From Vanilla planifolia (lineage: Eukaryota; Streptophyta; Magnoliopsida; Asparagales; Orchidaceae): a stretch of DNA of 64,000 nt. The stretch covers positions 26,827,912 to 26,891,911 of the forward strand of contig CM043865.1 of NCBI GenBank assembly GCA_023846275.1. Reading direction: 5' to 3'. Positions 12,333 through 26,900 of the stretch are shown in pieces. The translations under genes were made by a program, and so were the position numbers. The notes beneath the pieces are model-generated. The model did not search any database and was not told the DNA's origin. It saw nothing but the letters and a program-made list of their open reading frames with translations. Within the stretch, counting starts at the first letter, position 1; every line of letters begins with the position of its first letter.

Positions 12333-12491
12333 TTTGAAACCACAAGAACAACACAATTTTATACCACATAAGAAACACACGATTTAAAGATATCACATAG
12401 AAACTGAGAATGGATTCTTTGCTACCACAAGAATCCTATACACAACATACTATTGAAGCTTTCATCAGTTTGTGCCTCGATTTGCCGGCGG

Positions 12492-13041
12492 TCAAGCGAC
12501 GGTGGACTCCTGCAGCGCGCTGTGCGCGCTGTTGATGAAGATCTCAACAAACTTGGCGAGCTCGTCGACAAGCGCGTCTCCGTCGAACCATTCGTTGAAC
12601 TCAGTATTTATGGTACTTCTCACCACGGTCTTGCCTCCTTCCTTTCCCTCAAGCTTGAAGGTCAGCACGACGGAAGAGAAACCCAGATCGAGGTAACCTC
12701 CTTCTATCTCTTGGATGCTGAAGACATGCTCCTTGTCGTCGAACTCCACCACCTTGTCCTTGATCGGAGGAATATGAGATACAGCTTTATGCAAGCAGGG
12801 AGAACAATTTCTTCAGCTCATGTTTAATCAATTCATTAAATTTCTTTGTAAGTTAATTACCAGGGCCAGGTTTGAGGTAGGAGATGGTGCCAAGTCCGCC
12901 GTCACCTTCAAGCACCTTGGCTTCCTCCAACAGCGGCGATGGACCTTTGCCGAGGAGTTTGAGCCTGTCCTTGGACATGACATTCCAAAGGGCCTCCACA
13001 CCAGCTTCGACTTCTCTTGTGAGCTCCACCTTTCTCCCCAT
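12492..13041 (-). CDS. PR-10 / Bet v 1 family protein, norcoclaurine-synthase-like, copy 3
   Basis: Exons 13041-12861 and 12784-12492. Intact, encoding the same 157-aa protein as copy 1. It lies in the last pure haplotype-A unit. Confidence 0.78.
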
Positions 13042-16000
13042 TCTTTCCTGGTCGAACGCTTCAACTATGGTTCCTTGAGCGGAGTTCAGGTTTAACTTAT
13101 AAGCACCATAAAATGTAGCATTTATGTAGTAAATGGATGATTAAAGGGTAAAGAATATTATCCAGAGTGTAAAAAGTATTTAAAGATGTGACATCATCCT
13201 TTAAAAATAAGGCCGGTTGAGCCGGCTTTGTTTGGCCTGTGAACCATAAATGCTGAACATTCTTGGATTATTTCCCCCTCCTTCGTTCTCTACTTCCTTT
13301 CTCGGTCCAGGCAACATTTGGCCATGGCACAGCGCCGGACCCGGTTCAAGCTTCTACGCCCAAACCGAATCCTCATTCATAAAAAAACTTCTACACCATA
13401 ATGACAAGAAAAAATAATATTTCAAAAATATGTAACACATTTACAACTGGTGAATTATTATTTCTGAAAAAAAAAATAAAATAAAATTGATTCAATTCAT
13501 CACAACATTTTTGAAACAAAAAAAATCATAATAATGTCACGATTGAGCATTAATGTGGGAACTAAAAAAATAAAAAATAATTTATTCTGATTGTTATAAT
13601 CCTACATAAAGCAACTAATAAATCTCATGACAAATCTAATTGATAACTTTGTACTATCAACCAATACTCAATTTAGTAGAAAAATAAATATCACACGCAT
13701 ACATATATGTAAAAACATATTATTGATTATATATTAATGTAATTAATACAATTATTGATTATAGATATTAATGTAATTACATGATACACATATTTATTAA
13801 AATCAAATAGAAATATCAATATTATCTATACAAAATCTAAATTGCAAATATTTACTCAATAACTAATCTATGCATAATTAACTAAGTAAAATGGAAGCAA
13901 ATTGAGGTGTTTGTACTAAACAATATTAATCACAAAGTTAAATGCATTATCAAATATTATCATTGGTAATATTGATGATTCTCTTTTTTTCAAGTTCACT
14001 TATATATTCGCACACAATTATAATTTCAGACCTTTATTTAAGACTTATTCAATTATCACTTGTTCAACTAGTGATTGTTTATTCAGTACTTGTCATAACC
14101 AATGTTGTAATGAGTTCGAGATAAAATAATTATTAAGATATTTCATGTAACCTTAAACATAATAGGTCATCAAATTTATCACGAGACTCATTTATTTCAT
14201 CTTAAGTAAATCGTATCTCTAATCATATCAAATCATCACTTATAAACTTTATTTTTAACATATTAGTCATATGTCAATATCTCAATATATTTTTCTTAAC
14301 TTAAAAAAATTTTCTAACCTAGAGTTTAATTTTACATGTTTATATTTTTTAATATAATAACATTTTTAAGATAAAAATGATTACATAGGTATGTGACATT
14401 GCCATTTGGTCACTATCATCGTATTCATTAGAAAAAAATTAGACATGGCAGCAAAAATGGTGTAAGCATAAAAATAAACAAAAAAGTTACTTTATAAAAT
14501 CATCTCATCTACATAGCATGTAAATTATATTTATATTTTATGAAATAGATACGTTCACTTCTTCAATAATATGCTATAAAAATAAGGATAAATAAGTATG
14601 ATCAAAGATCATCAGCATTGTCCGTATAACCTATGATCAACAATTGCTAATTAATCTATATTCTTATTTATTTAGCTCCTTTGATTGAACCTAATTATAT
14701 AATTCTTCCATTGCTCGCTCTTGGGGAATTTGCTTCCTTTCTTCCAAATTCTCAGTGACATGAATTCTTGCTAATTCAAAGAATTGTTTGACGTAATTGT
14801 TCGGGCTTAATCCATAATAAGAAAAGGTGCAAATTAGAAAAACTTGTAAAATATAAATACAACATTCAATTACGCACTACCAATACCTCTGTAATTAGCA
14901 TACCTCGTAAGATAAATATTGACATGAGGGAAGATTAGACAAATTAATCCACACTACTTTAATTTCACTATTACCATCCAAAGCATTGTAGGAGTCGAGA
15001 TTTAATTGTAGCTCTCCAAAAAGCACAAACCTGTATGGATCTCGCATCCATCATCTAAAACTTGCCACCATTGTTAATAATAACTTGTTAATGAACACTT
15101 ATCATTCTTCTAACTTTCAAATGGGAAGTAGAACATGAGTAGCATGCTTTGATGAAACAAAATAATGCAAACTGAATATCATAACTTTTTTGTTTTGATA
15201 ATGATTGATGAAAATGGAACCATACTACTTTTAATGAAACAAGATGGGGTACAAAGCTTAAAGATTCATGATTTGACGATTAAGTAATTCTCGTTGAATG
15301 TTTTTACAATAAACTTGATATTTTTAAAGAATAATAAAATTGATGTTAGATAATTAAAATTTGAAATTATCATGAAAATTATAAAATTTAAATTGTGAGA
15401 TTTTTCATTCATATATATCAAGTGTGAATTCTTATTAAGAAAGTTTAATTATTTATTTGTAACTATGAAATAGAGAGAGATAAATACAATTCAAATTAAA
15501 TTTAACAACAATAAGATCATCAGTAAGTCAAAAGATCATTAATAATGCATTGCTTCATCGTCCTCTTTTGATGAGAATGGCATCAATAACTAAGGTATTT
15601 TTGTTATTCTTTTGGTTATCCAACCATGATCGTACCCTTATTCTTTTTTTATCCAATAAAGAAGTCTTAAATGGGTTCAAATCTAGATATTCTCTTTTAA
15701 ATATAATTTTTATTTAGGAATGAAAAATAAAGCATTGCCATTAATCTCTCTATCATTTGAAATGGTTCATATAAGATTGGCTTCAACTACTTGCCTTCTC
15801 GATGCTTTTCTAATATAAATCACTAGTAGAATTTTCGCAAATCTAATCTTTATTAAGCTATATTTTTCAAGCTTTTTTTGAGAGCTAGCATTATTTAAAA
15901 GGAACCTACCTTTGCTTCTCTATGCATTCTTTAAGAATTTGTACCTCAAGATTAGTTTTCAATATTGTTCTCTATGCTCGCTTAACAATAAATGTTCTAA

Positions 16001-17013
16001 TGCTCCTCGAAGTCCTTCTCAATGTTTGTTTCCTCAACAAGGTTGATCAAATCTTTTTCTAGAGAATAGAATCTCTCAATACCTGTTATAATCTCTTGGG
16101 TCCTCTTCTTTGCATGTCAAAGATTGATCCCTAATCATACATTATTTATTTCTTATATTCAAGCTCTATTGCATCCCTTTTAATACAAATGAATGAACTC
16201 AATGGCTTTTATTATTTATTAATCCTATTCTTCTCAACATGATTACTCGTCCTTGAATGTGTTACAAATGGGCCTTCATTCTTTTGTTAGCGCCCTTTGC
16301 CCTACTTGATGCTTGCCATCCAAGCTTGATATGATGACTACATATGAATGATAAGATTCTTTCAAGCTCTTCTCAATGCATTAGTATTTCAAGTATTGCC
16401 TCTCAAATTACTACATTAAAGGGTTAAATCTTACTCTTGATCTCTTTTCAAGATATCATTATCCTAATTATATCTCTTGTTGTGTTACTTATCAGGGGTA
16501 ATAGGTCTTTCTTAAGCTCTTTTTAACATATCAATATCTTGAACATATTCTTTAGATTATATGTCCTTTTTTGGTGAATTCAAATCCTTTTGAGTCTTAT
16601 TTCCTTGATCTCCTAACAAGGTTCGATATGCAAGTAAATCAATTTTACTACGACTTGATGTTTTGCTCATTTTTCATGACTCTTACTTATTTTACTTCTT
16701 GTTCATTGGGCTTCTACTTAAAACAAATTCTTCAATTCATGGGTTCAGCTCTTCTAGTTTCTATAATTTTTTTTACATAGCCCTCTTAACTTTACTAAGG
16801 TTTTTATAATTTATTAAATTATATGTTTAGTCTCTACATTTTTTGCTACACCTTTAAAAAGTCCCATCTCCATGCTTTTTTCATGCCTTGAAAACTCATT
16901 CAGATAACTTAAAATCGAAGATCAATATAGTATTATGAACAATGTTTTATTTTTTGTATGTTCTATATGTGCATTTATTTTACAATTCAACTATTATAAA
17001 GCGATTGCTTTGT

Positions 17014-17783
17014 ATTAATTTTTTTTCCTCTAATAGATAGTCAGAACTTCATTAAGAGATCTACTAGAAATCAAAAATAAAATAGTAGAAGAGAAAACAA
17101 GATGTTTCTTTTATCCCTTTCAAGATAGTGAAAAAGAAATAAATGATTCATATATTCAAGATTATTATGTATTTACAAAATATCATCTCAATTCATCCTT
17201 CAAAAACTATATCACATCTAACATATAGATAGCTTTAATAATATTTCATTCTTTCAAAAGAAAAAAAAAAATATAGCATAATACATATCTCTCTTTATTT
17301 TGGTTACAAAATAAATGAAAGAAATTTAAAATTGGTTTTTTTTGAAGCAGAAGAGAGATTCTAAAAATAATATATCTATTTACTCTTTCAATTAATTGAG
17401 TTAAATCTGATATATTATAAGGGTTTTTTTTTCTTTGAAATTCTTCTAATTAGATCAACAAAAATTCTCACAATATTAGATGAATCTAAAAAATAATCTT
17501 TATTGATTTTATCTTTTCTTTTTAACGAGGAGAGTGAACCTTTTTTCTTGAATGATCATTTGAGAGTAATTATTTGAGAGATCCCATACAAAAAACAATA
17601 GTATTTGTGGAGGGAATCAATCAATATAGATTGATCCAAAGTTTGATTCAAATCCAATGTAGTACCAATAGGTACATCAAAAAAATGTATTGAATCGATT
17701 CTTTTTTCTTTTTAACAAATAGATTCGGTGATGACTTCAAATATAGAATTTAAAGATATCAAACAGAAAATGAGAATGGATTC
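17014..17783 (+). pseudogene. ycf2: Degenerate ycf2 fragment (NUPT), copy 4
   Basis: Decayed ycf2 segment with the same lesions. It still has the 11-A tract near 17261, unlike copies 5 and 6. Confidence 0.78.
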
Positions 17784-17942
17784 TTTGAAACCACAAGAAC
17801 AACACAATTTTATACCACATAAGAAACACACGATTTAAAGATATCACATAGAAACTGAGAATGGATTCTTTGCTACCACAAGAATCCTATACACAACATA
17901 CTATTGAAGCTTTCATCAGTTTGTGCCTCGATTTGCCGGCGG

Positions 17943-18492
17943 TCAAGCGACGGTGGACTCCTGCAGCGCGCTGTGCGCGCTGTTGATGAAGATCTCAACA
18001 AACTTGGCGAGCTCGTCGACAAGCGCGTCTCCGTCGAACCATTCGTTGAACTCAGTATTTATGGTACTTCTCACCACGGTCTTGCCTCCTTCCTTTCCCT
18101 CAAGCTTGAAGGTCAGCACGACGGAAGAGAAACCCAGATCGAGGTAACCTCCTTCTATCTCTTGGATGCTGAAGACATGCTCCTTGTCGTCGAACTCCAC
18201 CACCTTGTCCTTGATCGGAGGAATATGAGATACAGCTTTATGCAAGCAGGGAGAACAATTTCTTCAGCTCATGTTTAATCAATTCATTAAATTTCTTTGT
18301 AAGTTAATTACCAGGGCCAGGTTTGAGGTAGGAGATGGTGCCAAGTCCGCCGTCACCTTCAAGCACCTTGGCTTCCTCCAACAGCGGCGATGGACCTTTG
18401 CCGAGGAGTTTGAGCCTGTCCTTGGACATGACATTCCAAAGGGCCTCCACACCAGCTTCGACTTCTCTTGTGAGCTCCACCTTTCTCCCCAT
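17943..18492 (-). CDS. PR-10 / Bet v 1 family protein, norcoclaurine-synthase-like, copy 4
   Basis: Exons 18492-18312 and 18235-17943. Although this unit is haplotype B distally, the gene and its upstream region show no difference from the A units, so the encoded protein is identical. Confidence 0.78.
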
Positions 18493-21400
18493 TCTTTCCT
18501 GGTCGAACGCTTCAACTATGGTTCCTTGAGCGGAGTTCAGGTTTAACTTATAAGCACCATAAAATGTAGCATTTATGTAGTAAATGGATGATTAAAGGGT
18601 AAAGAATATTATCCAGAGTGTAAAAAGTATTTAAAGATGTGACATCATCCTTTAAAAATAAGGCCGGTTGAGCCGGCTTTGTTTGGCCTGTGAACCATAA
18701 ATGCTGAACATTCTTGGATTATTTCCCCCTCCTTCGTTCTCTACTTCCTTTCTCGGTCCAGGCAACATTTGGCCATGGCACAGCGCCGGACCCGGTTCAA
18801 GCTTCTACGCCCAAACCGAATCCTCATTCATAAAAAAACTTCTACACCATAATGACAAGAAAAAATAATATTTCAAAAATATGTAACACATTTACAACTG
18901 GTGAATTATTATTTCTGAAAAAAAAAATAAAATAAAATTGATTCAATTCATCACAACATTTTTGAAACAAAAAAAATCATAATAATGTCACGATTGAGCA
19001 TTAATGTGGGAACTAAAAAAATAAAAAATAATTTATTCTGATTGTTATAATCCTACATAAAGCAACTAATAAATCTCATGACAAATCTAATTGATAACTT
19101 TGTACTATCAACCAATACTCAATTTAGTAGAAAAATAAATATCACACGCATACATATATGTAAAAACATATTATTGATTATATATTAATGTAATTAATAC
19201 AATTATTGATTATAGATATTAATGTAATTACATGATACACATATTTATTAAAATCAAATAGAAATATCAATATTATCTATACAAAATCTAAATTGCAAAT
19301 ATTTACTCAATAACTAATCTATGCATAATTAACTAAGTAAAATGGAAGCAAATTGAGGTGTTTGTACTAAACAATATTAATCACAAAGTTAAATGCATTA
19401 TCAAATATTATCATTGGTAATATTGATGATTCTCTTTTTTTCAAGTTCACTTATATATTCGCACACAATTATAATTTCAGACCTTTATTTAAGACTTATT
19501 CAATTATCACTTGTTCAACTAGTGATTGTTTATTCAGTACTTGTCATAACCAATGTTGTAATGAGTTCGAGATAAAATAATTATTAAGATATTTCATGTA
19601 ACCTTAAACATAATAGGTCATCAAATTTATCACGAGACTCATTTATTTCATCTTAAGTAAATCGTATCTCTAATCATATCAAATCATCACTTATAAACTT
19701 TCTTTTTAACATATTAGTCATATGTCAATATCTCAATATATTTTTCTTAACTTAAAAAAATTTTCTAACCTAGAGTTTAATTTTACATGTTTATATTTTT
19801 TAATATAATAACATTTTTAAGATAAAAATGATTACATAGGTATGTGACATTGCCATTTGGTCACTATCATCGTATTCATTAGAAAAAAATTAGACATGGC
19901 AGCAAAAATGGTGTAAGCATAAAAATAAACAAAAAAGTTACTTTATAAAATCATCTCATCTACATAGCATGTAAATTATATTTATATTTTATGAAATAGA
20001 TACGTTCACTTCTTCAATAATATGCTATAAAAATAAGGATAAATAAGTATGATCAAAGATCATCAGCATTGTCCGTATAACCTATGATCAACAATTGCTA
20101 ATTAATCTATATTCTTATTTATTTAGCTCCTTTGATTGAACCTAATTATATAATTCTTCCATTGCTCGCTCTTGGGGAATTTGCTTCCTTTCTTCCAAAT
20201 TCTCAGTGACATGAATTCTTGCTAATTCAAAGAATTGTTTGACGTAATTGTTCGGGCTTAATCCATAATAAGAAAAGGTGCAAATTAGAAAAACTTGTAA
20301 AATATAAATACAACATTCAATTACGCACTACCAATACCTCTGTAATTAGCATACCTCGTAAGATAAATATTGACATGAGGGAAGATTAGACAAATTAATC
20401 CACACTACTTTAATTTCACTATTACCATCCAAAGCATTGTAGGAGTCGAGATTTAATTGTAGCTCTCCAAAAAGCACAAACCTGTATGGATCTCGCATCC
20501 ATCATCTAAAACTTGCCACCATTGTTAATAATAACTTGTTAATGAACACTTATCATTCTTATAACTTTCAAATGGGAAGTAGAACATGAGTAGCATGCTT
20601 TGATGAAACAAAATAATTCAAACTGAATATCATAGCTTTTTTGTTTTGATAATGATTGATGAAAATTGAACCATACTACTTTTAATGAAACAAGATGGGG
20701 TACAAAGCTTAAAGATTCATGATTTGACGATTAAGTAATTCTAGTTGAATGTTTTTACAATAAACTTGATATTTTTAAACAATAATAAAATTGATGTTAG
20801 ATAATTAAAATTTGAAATTATCATGAAAATTATAAAATTTAAATTGTGAGATTTTTCATTCATATATATCAAGTGTGAATTCTTATTAAGAAAGTTTAAT
20901 TATTTATTTGTAACTATGAAATAAAGAGAGATAAATACAATTCAAATTAAATTTAACAACAATAAGATCATCAGTAAGTCAAAAGATCATTAATAATGCG
21001 TTGCTTCATCGTCCTCTTTTGATGAGAATGGCATCAATAACTAAGGTATTTTTGTTATTCTTTTGGTTGTCCAACCATGATCGTACCCTTATTTTTTTTT
21101 TATCCAATAAAGAAGTCTTAAATGGGTTCAAATCTAGATATTCTCTTTTAAATATAATTTTCATTTAGTAATGAAAAATAAAGCATTGCCATTAATCTCT
21201 CCATGATTTGAAATGGTTCATATAAGATTGGCTTCAACTACTTGCCTTCTCGATGCTTTTCTAATATAAATCACTAGTAGATTTTTCGCAAATCTAATCT
21301 TTATTAAGCTATATTTTTCAAGCTTTTTTTGAGAGCTAGCATTATTTAAAAGGAACCTACCATTGCTTCTCTATGCATTCTTTAAGAATTTGTACCTCAA

Positions 21401-22464
21401 GATTAGTTTTCAATATTGTTCTCTATGCTTGCTTAACAATACATGTTCTAATGCTCCTCGAAGTCCTTCTCAATGTTTGTTTCCTCAAAAAGGTTGATAA
21501 AATCTTTTTCTAGAGAATAGAATCTCTCAATACCCGTTATAATCTCTTGGGTCCTCTTCTTTGCATGTCAAAGATTGATCCCTAATCATACATTATTTAT
21601 TTCTTATATTCAAGCTCTATTGCATCCCTTTTAATACAAATGAATGAACTCAAGGGCTTTTATTATTTATTAATCCTATTCTTCTCAACATTATTACTCG
21701 TCCTTGAATGTGTTACAAATGGGCCTTCATTCTTTTGTTGGCGCCCTTTGCCCTACTTGATGCTTGCCATCCAAGCTTGATATGATGACTACATACGAAT
21801 GATAAGATTCTTTCAAGCTCTTCTCAATGCATTAGTATTTCAAGTATTGCCTCTCAAATTACTACATTAAAGGGTTAAATCTTACTCTTGATCTCTTTTC
21901 AAGATATCATTATCCTAATTATATCTCTTGTTGTGTTACTTATCAGGGGTAATAGGTCTTTCTTAAGCTCTTTTTAACATATCAATATCTTGAACATATT
22001 CTTTAAATGATACGTCCTTTTTTGGTGAATTCAAATCCTTTTGAGTCTTATTTCCTTGATCTCCTAACAAGGTTCGATATGCAAGTAAATCAATTTTACT
22101 ACGACTTGATGTTTTGCTCATTTTTCATGACTCTTACTTATTTTACTTCTTGTTCATTGGGCTTCTACTTAAAACAAATTCTTCAATTCATGGGTTCAGC
22201 TCTTCTAGTTTCTATAATTTTTTTTACATAGCCCTCTTAACTTTACTAAGGTTTTTATAATTTATTAAATTATATGTTTAGTCTCTACATTTTTTGCTAC
22301 ACCTTTAAAAAGTCCAATCTCCATGCTTTTTTCATGCCTTGAAAACTCATTCAAATAACTTAAAATCGAAGATCAATACAGTATTGTGAACAATGTTTTA
22401 TTTTTTGTATGTTCTATATGTGCATTTATTTTACAATTCAACTATTATAAAGCGATTGCTTTGT

Positions 22465-23233
22465 ATTAATTTTTTTTCCTCTAATAGATAGTCAGAACTT
22501 CATTAAGAGATCTACTAGAAATCAAAAATAAAATAGTAGAAGAGAAAACAAGATGTTTCTTTTATCCCTTTCAAGATAGTGAAAAAGAAATAAATGATTC
22601 ATATATTCAAGATTATTATGTATTTACAAAATATCATCTCAATTCATCCTTCAAAAACTATATCACATCTAACATATAGATAGCTTTAATAATATTTCAT
22701 TCTTTCAAAAGAAAAAAAAAATATAGCATAATACATATCTCTCTTTATTTTGGTTACAAAATAAATGAAAGAAATTTAAAATTGGTTTTTTTTGAAGCAG
22801 AAGAGAGATTCTAAAAATAATATATCTATTTACTCTTTCAATTAATTGAGTTAAATCTGATATATTATAAGGGTTTTTTTTTCTTTGAAATTCTTCTAAT
22901 TAGATCAACAAAAATTCTCACAATATTAGATGAATCTAAAAAATAATCTTTATTGATTTTATCTTTTCTTTTTAACGAGGAGAGTGAACCTTTTTTCTTG
23001 AATGATCATTTGAGAGTAATTATTTGAGAGATCCCATACAAAAAACAATAGTATTTGTGGAGGGAATCAATCAATATAGATTGATCCAAAGTTTGATTCA
23101 AATCCAATGTAGTACCAATAGGTACATCAAAAAAATGTATTGAATCGATTCTTTTTTCTTTTTAACAAATAGATTCGGTGATGACTTCAAATATAGAATT
23201 TAAAGATATCAAACAGAAAATGAGAATGGATTC
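22465..23233 (+). pseudogene. ycf2: Degenerate ycf2 fragment (NUPT), copy 5
   Basis: Same segment, one base shorter through the 10-A tract near 22712. Confidence 0.78.
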
Positions 23234-23392
23234 TTTGAAACCACAAGAACAACACAATTTTATACCACATAAGAAACACACGATTTAAAGATATCACATA
23301 GAAACTGAGAATGGATTCTTTGCTACCACAAGAATCCTATACACAACATACTATTGAAGCTTTCATCAGTTTGTGCCTCGATTTGCCGGCGG

Positions 23393-23942
23393 TCAAGCGA
23401 CGGTGGACTCCTGCAGCGCGCTGTGCGCGCTGTTGATGAAGATCTCAACAAACTTGGCGAGCTCGTCGACAAGCGCGTCTCCGTCGAACCATTCGTTGAA
23501 CTCAGTATTTATGGTACTTCTCACCACGGTCTTGCCTCCTTCCTTTCCCTCAAGCTTGAAGGTCAGCACGACGGAAGAGAAACCCAGATCGAGGTAACCT
23601 CCTTCTATCTCTTGGATGCTGAAGACATGCTCCTTGTCGTCGAACTCCACCACCTTGTCCTTGATCGGAGGAATATGAGATACAGCTTTATGCAAGCAGG
23701 GAGAACAATTTCTTCAGCTCATGTTTAATCAATTCATTAAATTTCTTTGTAAGTTAATTACCAGGGCCAGGTTTGAGGTAGGAGATGGTGCCAAGTCCGC
23801 CGTCACCTTCAAGCACCTTGGCTTCCTCCAACAGCGGCGATGGACCTTTGCCGAGGAGTTTGAGCCTGTCCTTGGACATGACATTCCAAAGGGCCTCCAC
23901 ACCAGCTTCGACTTCTCTTGTGAGCTCCACCTTTCTCCCCAT
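23393..23942 (-). CDS. PR-10 / Bet v 1 family protein, norcoclaurine-synthase-like, copy 5
   Basis: Exons 23942-23762 and 23685-23393. Intact and identical in protein. The mosaic breakpoints of this unit lie more than 2.9 kb away, in the non-coding part. Confidence 0.78.
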
Positions 23943-26900
23943 TCTTTCCTGGTCGAACGCTTCAACTATGGTTCCTTGAGCGGAGTTCAGGTTTAACTTA
24001 TAAGCACCATAAAATGTAGCATTTATGTAGTAAATGGATGATTAAAGGGTAAAGAATATTATCCAGAGTGTAAAAAGTATTTAAAGATGTGACATCATCC
24101 TTTAAAAATAAGGCCGGTTGAGCCGGCTTTGTTTGGCCTGTGAACCATAAATGCTGAACATTCTTGGATTATTTCCCCCTCCTTCGTTCTCTACTTCCTT
24201 TCTCGGTCCAGGCAACATTTGGCCATGGCACAGCGCCGGACCCGGTTCAAGCTTCTACGCCCAAACCGAATCCTCATTCATAAAAAAACTTCTACACCAT
24301 AATGACAAGAAAAAATAATATTTCAAAAATATGTAACACATTTACAACTGGTGAATTATTATTTCTGAAAAAAAAAATAAAATAAAATTGATTCAATTCA
24401 TCACAACATTTTTGAAACAAAAAAAATCATAATAATGTCACGATTGAGCATTAATGTGGGAACTAAAAAAATAAAAAATAATTTATTCTGATTGTTATAA
24501 TCCTACATAAAGCAACTAATAAATCTCATGACAAATCTAATTGATAACTTTGTACTATCAACCAATACTCAATTTAGTAGAAAAATAAATATCACACGCA
24601 TACATATATGTAAAAACATATTATTGATTATATATTAATGTAATTAATACAATTATTGATTATAGATATTAATGTAATTACATGATACACATATTTATTA
24701 AAATCAAATAGAAATATCAATATTATCTATACAAAATCTAAATTGCAAATATTTACTCAATAACTAATCTATGCATAATTAACTAAGTAAAATGGAAGCA
24801 AATTGAGGTGTTTGTACTAAACAATATTAATCACAAAGTTAAATGCATTATCAAATATTATCATTGGTAATATTGATGATTCTCTTTTTTTCAAGTTCAC
24901 TTATATATTCGCACACAATTATAATTTCAGACCTTTATTTAAGACTTATTCAATTATCACTTGTTCAACTAGTGATTGTTTATTCAGTACTTGTCATAAC
25001 CAATGTTGTAATGAGTTCGAGATAAAATAATTATTAAGATATTTCATGTAACCTTAAACATAATAGGTCATCAAATTTATCACGAGACTCATTTATTTCA
25101 TCTTAAGTAAATCGTATCTCTAATCATATCAAATCATCACTTATAAACTTTATTTTTAACATATTAGTCATATGTCAATATCTCAATATATTTTTCTTAA
25201 CTTAAAAAAATTTTCTAACCTAGAGTTTAATTTTACATGTTTATATTTTTTAATATAATAACATTTTTAAGATAAAAATGATTACATAGGTATGTGACAT
25301 TGCCATTTGGTCACTATCATCGTATTCATTAGAAAAAAATTAGACATGGCAGCAAAAATGGTGTAAGCATAAAAATAAACAAAAAAGTTACTTTATAAAA
25401 TCATCTCATCTACATAGCATGTAAATTATATTTATATTTTATGAAATAGATACGTTCACTTCTTCAATAATATGCTATAAAAATAAGGATAAATAAGTAT
25501 GATCAAAGATCATCAGCATTGTCCGTATAACCTATGATCAACAATTGCTAATTAATCTATATTCTTATTTATTTAGCTCCTTTGATTGAACCTAATTATA
25601 TAATTCTTCCATTGCTCGCTCTTGGGGAATTTGCTTCCTTTCTTCCAAATTCTCAGTGACATGAATTCTTGCTAATTCAAAGAATTGTTTGACGTAATTG
25701 TTCGGGCTTAATCCATAATAAGAAAAGGTGCAAATTAGAAAAACTTGTAAAATATAAATACAACATTCAATTACGCACTACCAATACCTCTGTAATTAGC
25801 ATACCTCGTAAGATAAATATTGACATGAGGGAAGATTAGACAAATTAATCCACACTACTTTAATTTCACTATTACCATCCAAAGCATTGTAGGAGTCGAG
25901 ATTTAATTGTAGCTCTCCAAAAAGCACAAACCTGTATGGATCTCGCATCCATCATCTAAAACTTGCCACCATTGTTAATAATAACTTGTTAATGAACACT
26001 TATCATTCTTCTAACTTTCAAATGGGAAGTAGAACATGAGTAGCATGCTTTGATGAAACAAAATAATGCAAACTGAATATCATAACTTTTTTGTTTTGAT
26101 AATGATTGATGAAAATGGAACCATACTACTTTTAATGAAACAAGATGGGGTACAAAGCTTAAAGATTCATGATTTGACGATTAAGTAATTCTCGTTGAAT
26201 GTTTTTACAATAAACTTGATATTTTTAAAGAATAATAAAATTGATGTTAGATAATTAAAATTTGAAATTATCATGAAAATTATAAAATTTAAATTGTGAG
26301 ATTTTTCATTCATATATATCAAGTGTGAATTCTTATTAAGAAAGTTTAATTATTTATTTGTAACTATGAAATAGAGAGAGATAAATACAATTCAAATTAA
26401 ATTTAACAACAATAAGATCATCAGTAAGTCAAAAGATCATTAATAATGCATTGCTTCATCGTCCTCTTTTGATGAGAATGGCATCAATAACTAAGGTATT
26501 TTTGTTATTCTTTTGGTTATCCAACCATGATCGTACCCTTATTCTTTTTTTATCCAATAAAGAAGTCTTAAATGGGTTCAAATCTAGATATTCTCTTTTA
26601 AATATAATTTTTATTTAGGAATGAAAAATAAAGCATTGCCATTAATCTCTCTATCATTTGAAATGGTTCATATAAGATTGGCTTCAACTACTTGCCTTCT
26701 CGATGCTTTTCTAATATAAATCACTAGTAGAATTTTCGCAAATCTAATCTTTATTAAGCTATATTTTTCAAGCTTTTTTTGAGAGCTAGCATTATTTAAA
26801 AGGAACCTACCTTTGCTTCTCTATGCATTCTTTAAGAATTTGTACCTCAAGATTAGTTTTCAATATTGTTCTCTATGCTCGCTTAACAATAAATGTTCTA

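Larger units (their letters stand above)
11563..17013. repeat. Array unit 3 (haplotype A)
   Basis: 5451 bp. Last of the pure A-type units; its right third still carries the A alleles, for example CTTTAGATTATATG near 16550. Confidence 0.95.
17014..22464. repeat. Array unit 4 (haplotype B)
   Basis: 5451 bp with an 11-A tract near 17261. B-type alleles begin with a single A-to-C change near 19702 and become dense from 20552 to the end, for example TAATTCAAACTG near 20614 and CTTTAAATGATACG near 22003. It has two private changes: TATGCTTGC near 21430 and TACCCGTTAT near 21533. Confidence 0.95.
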
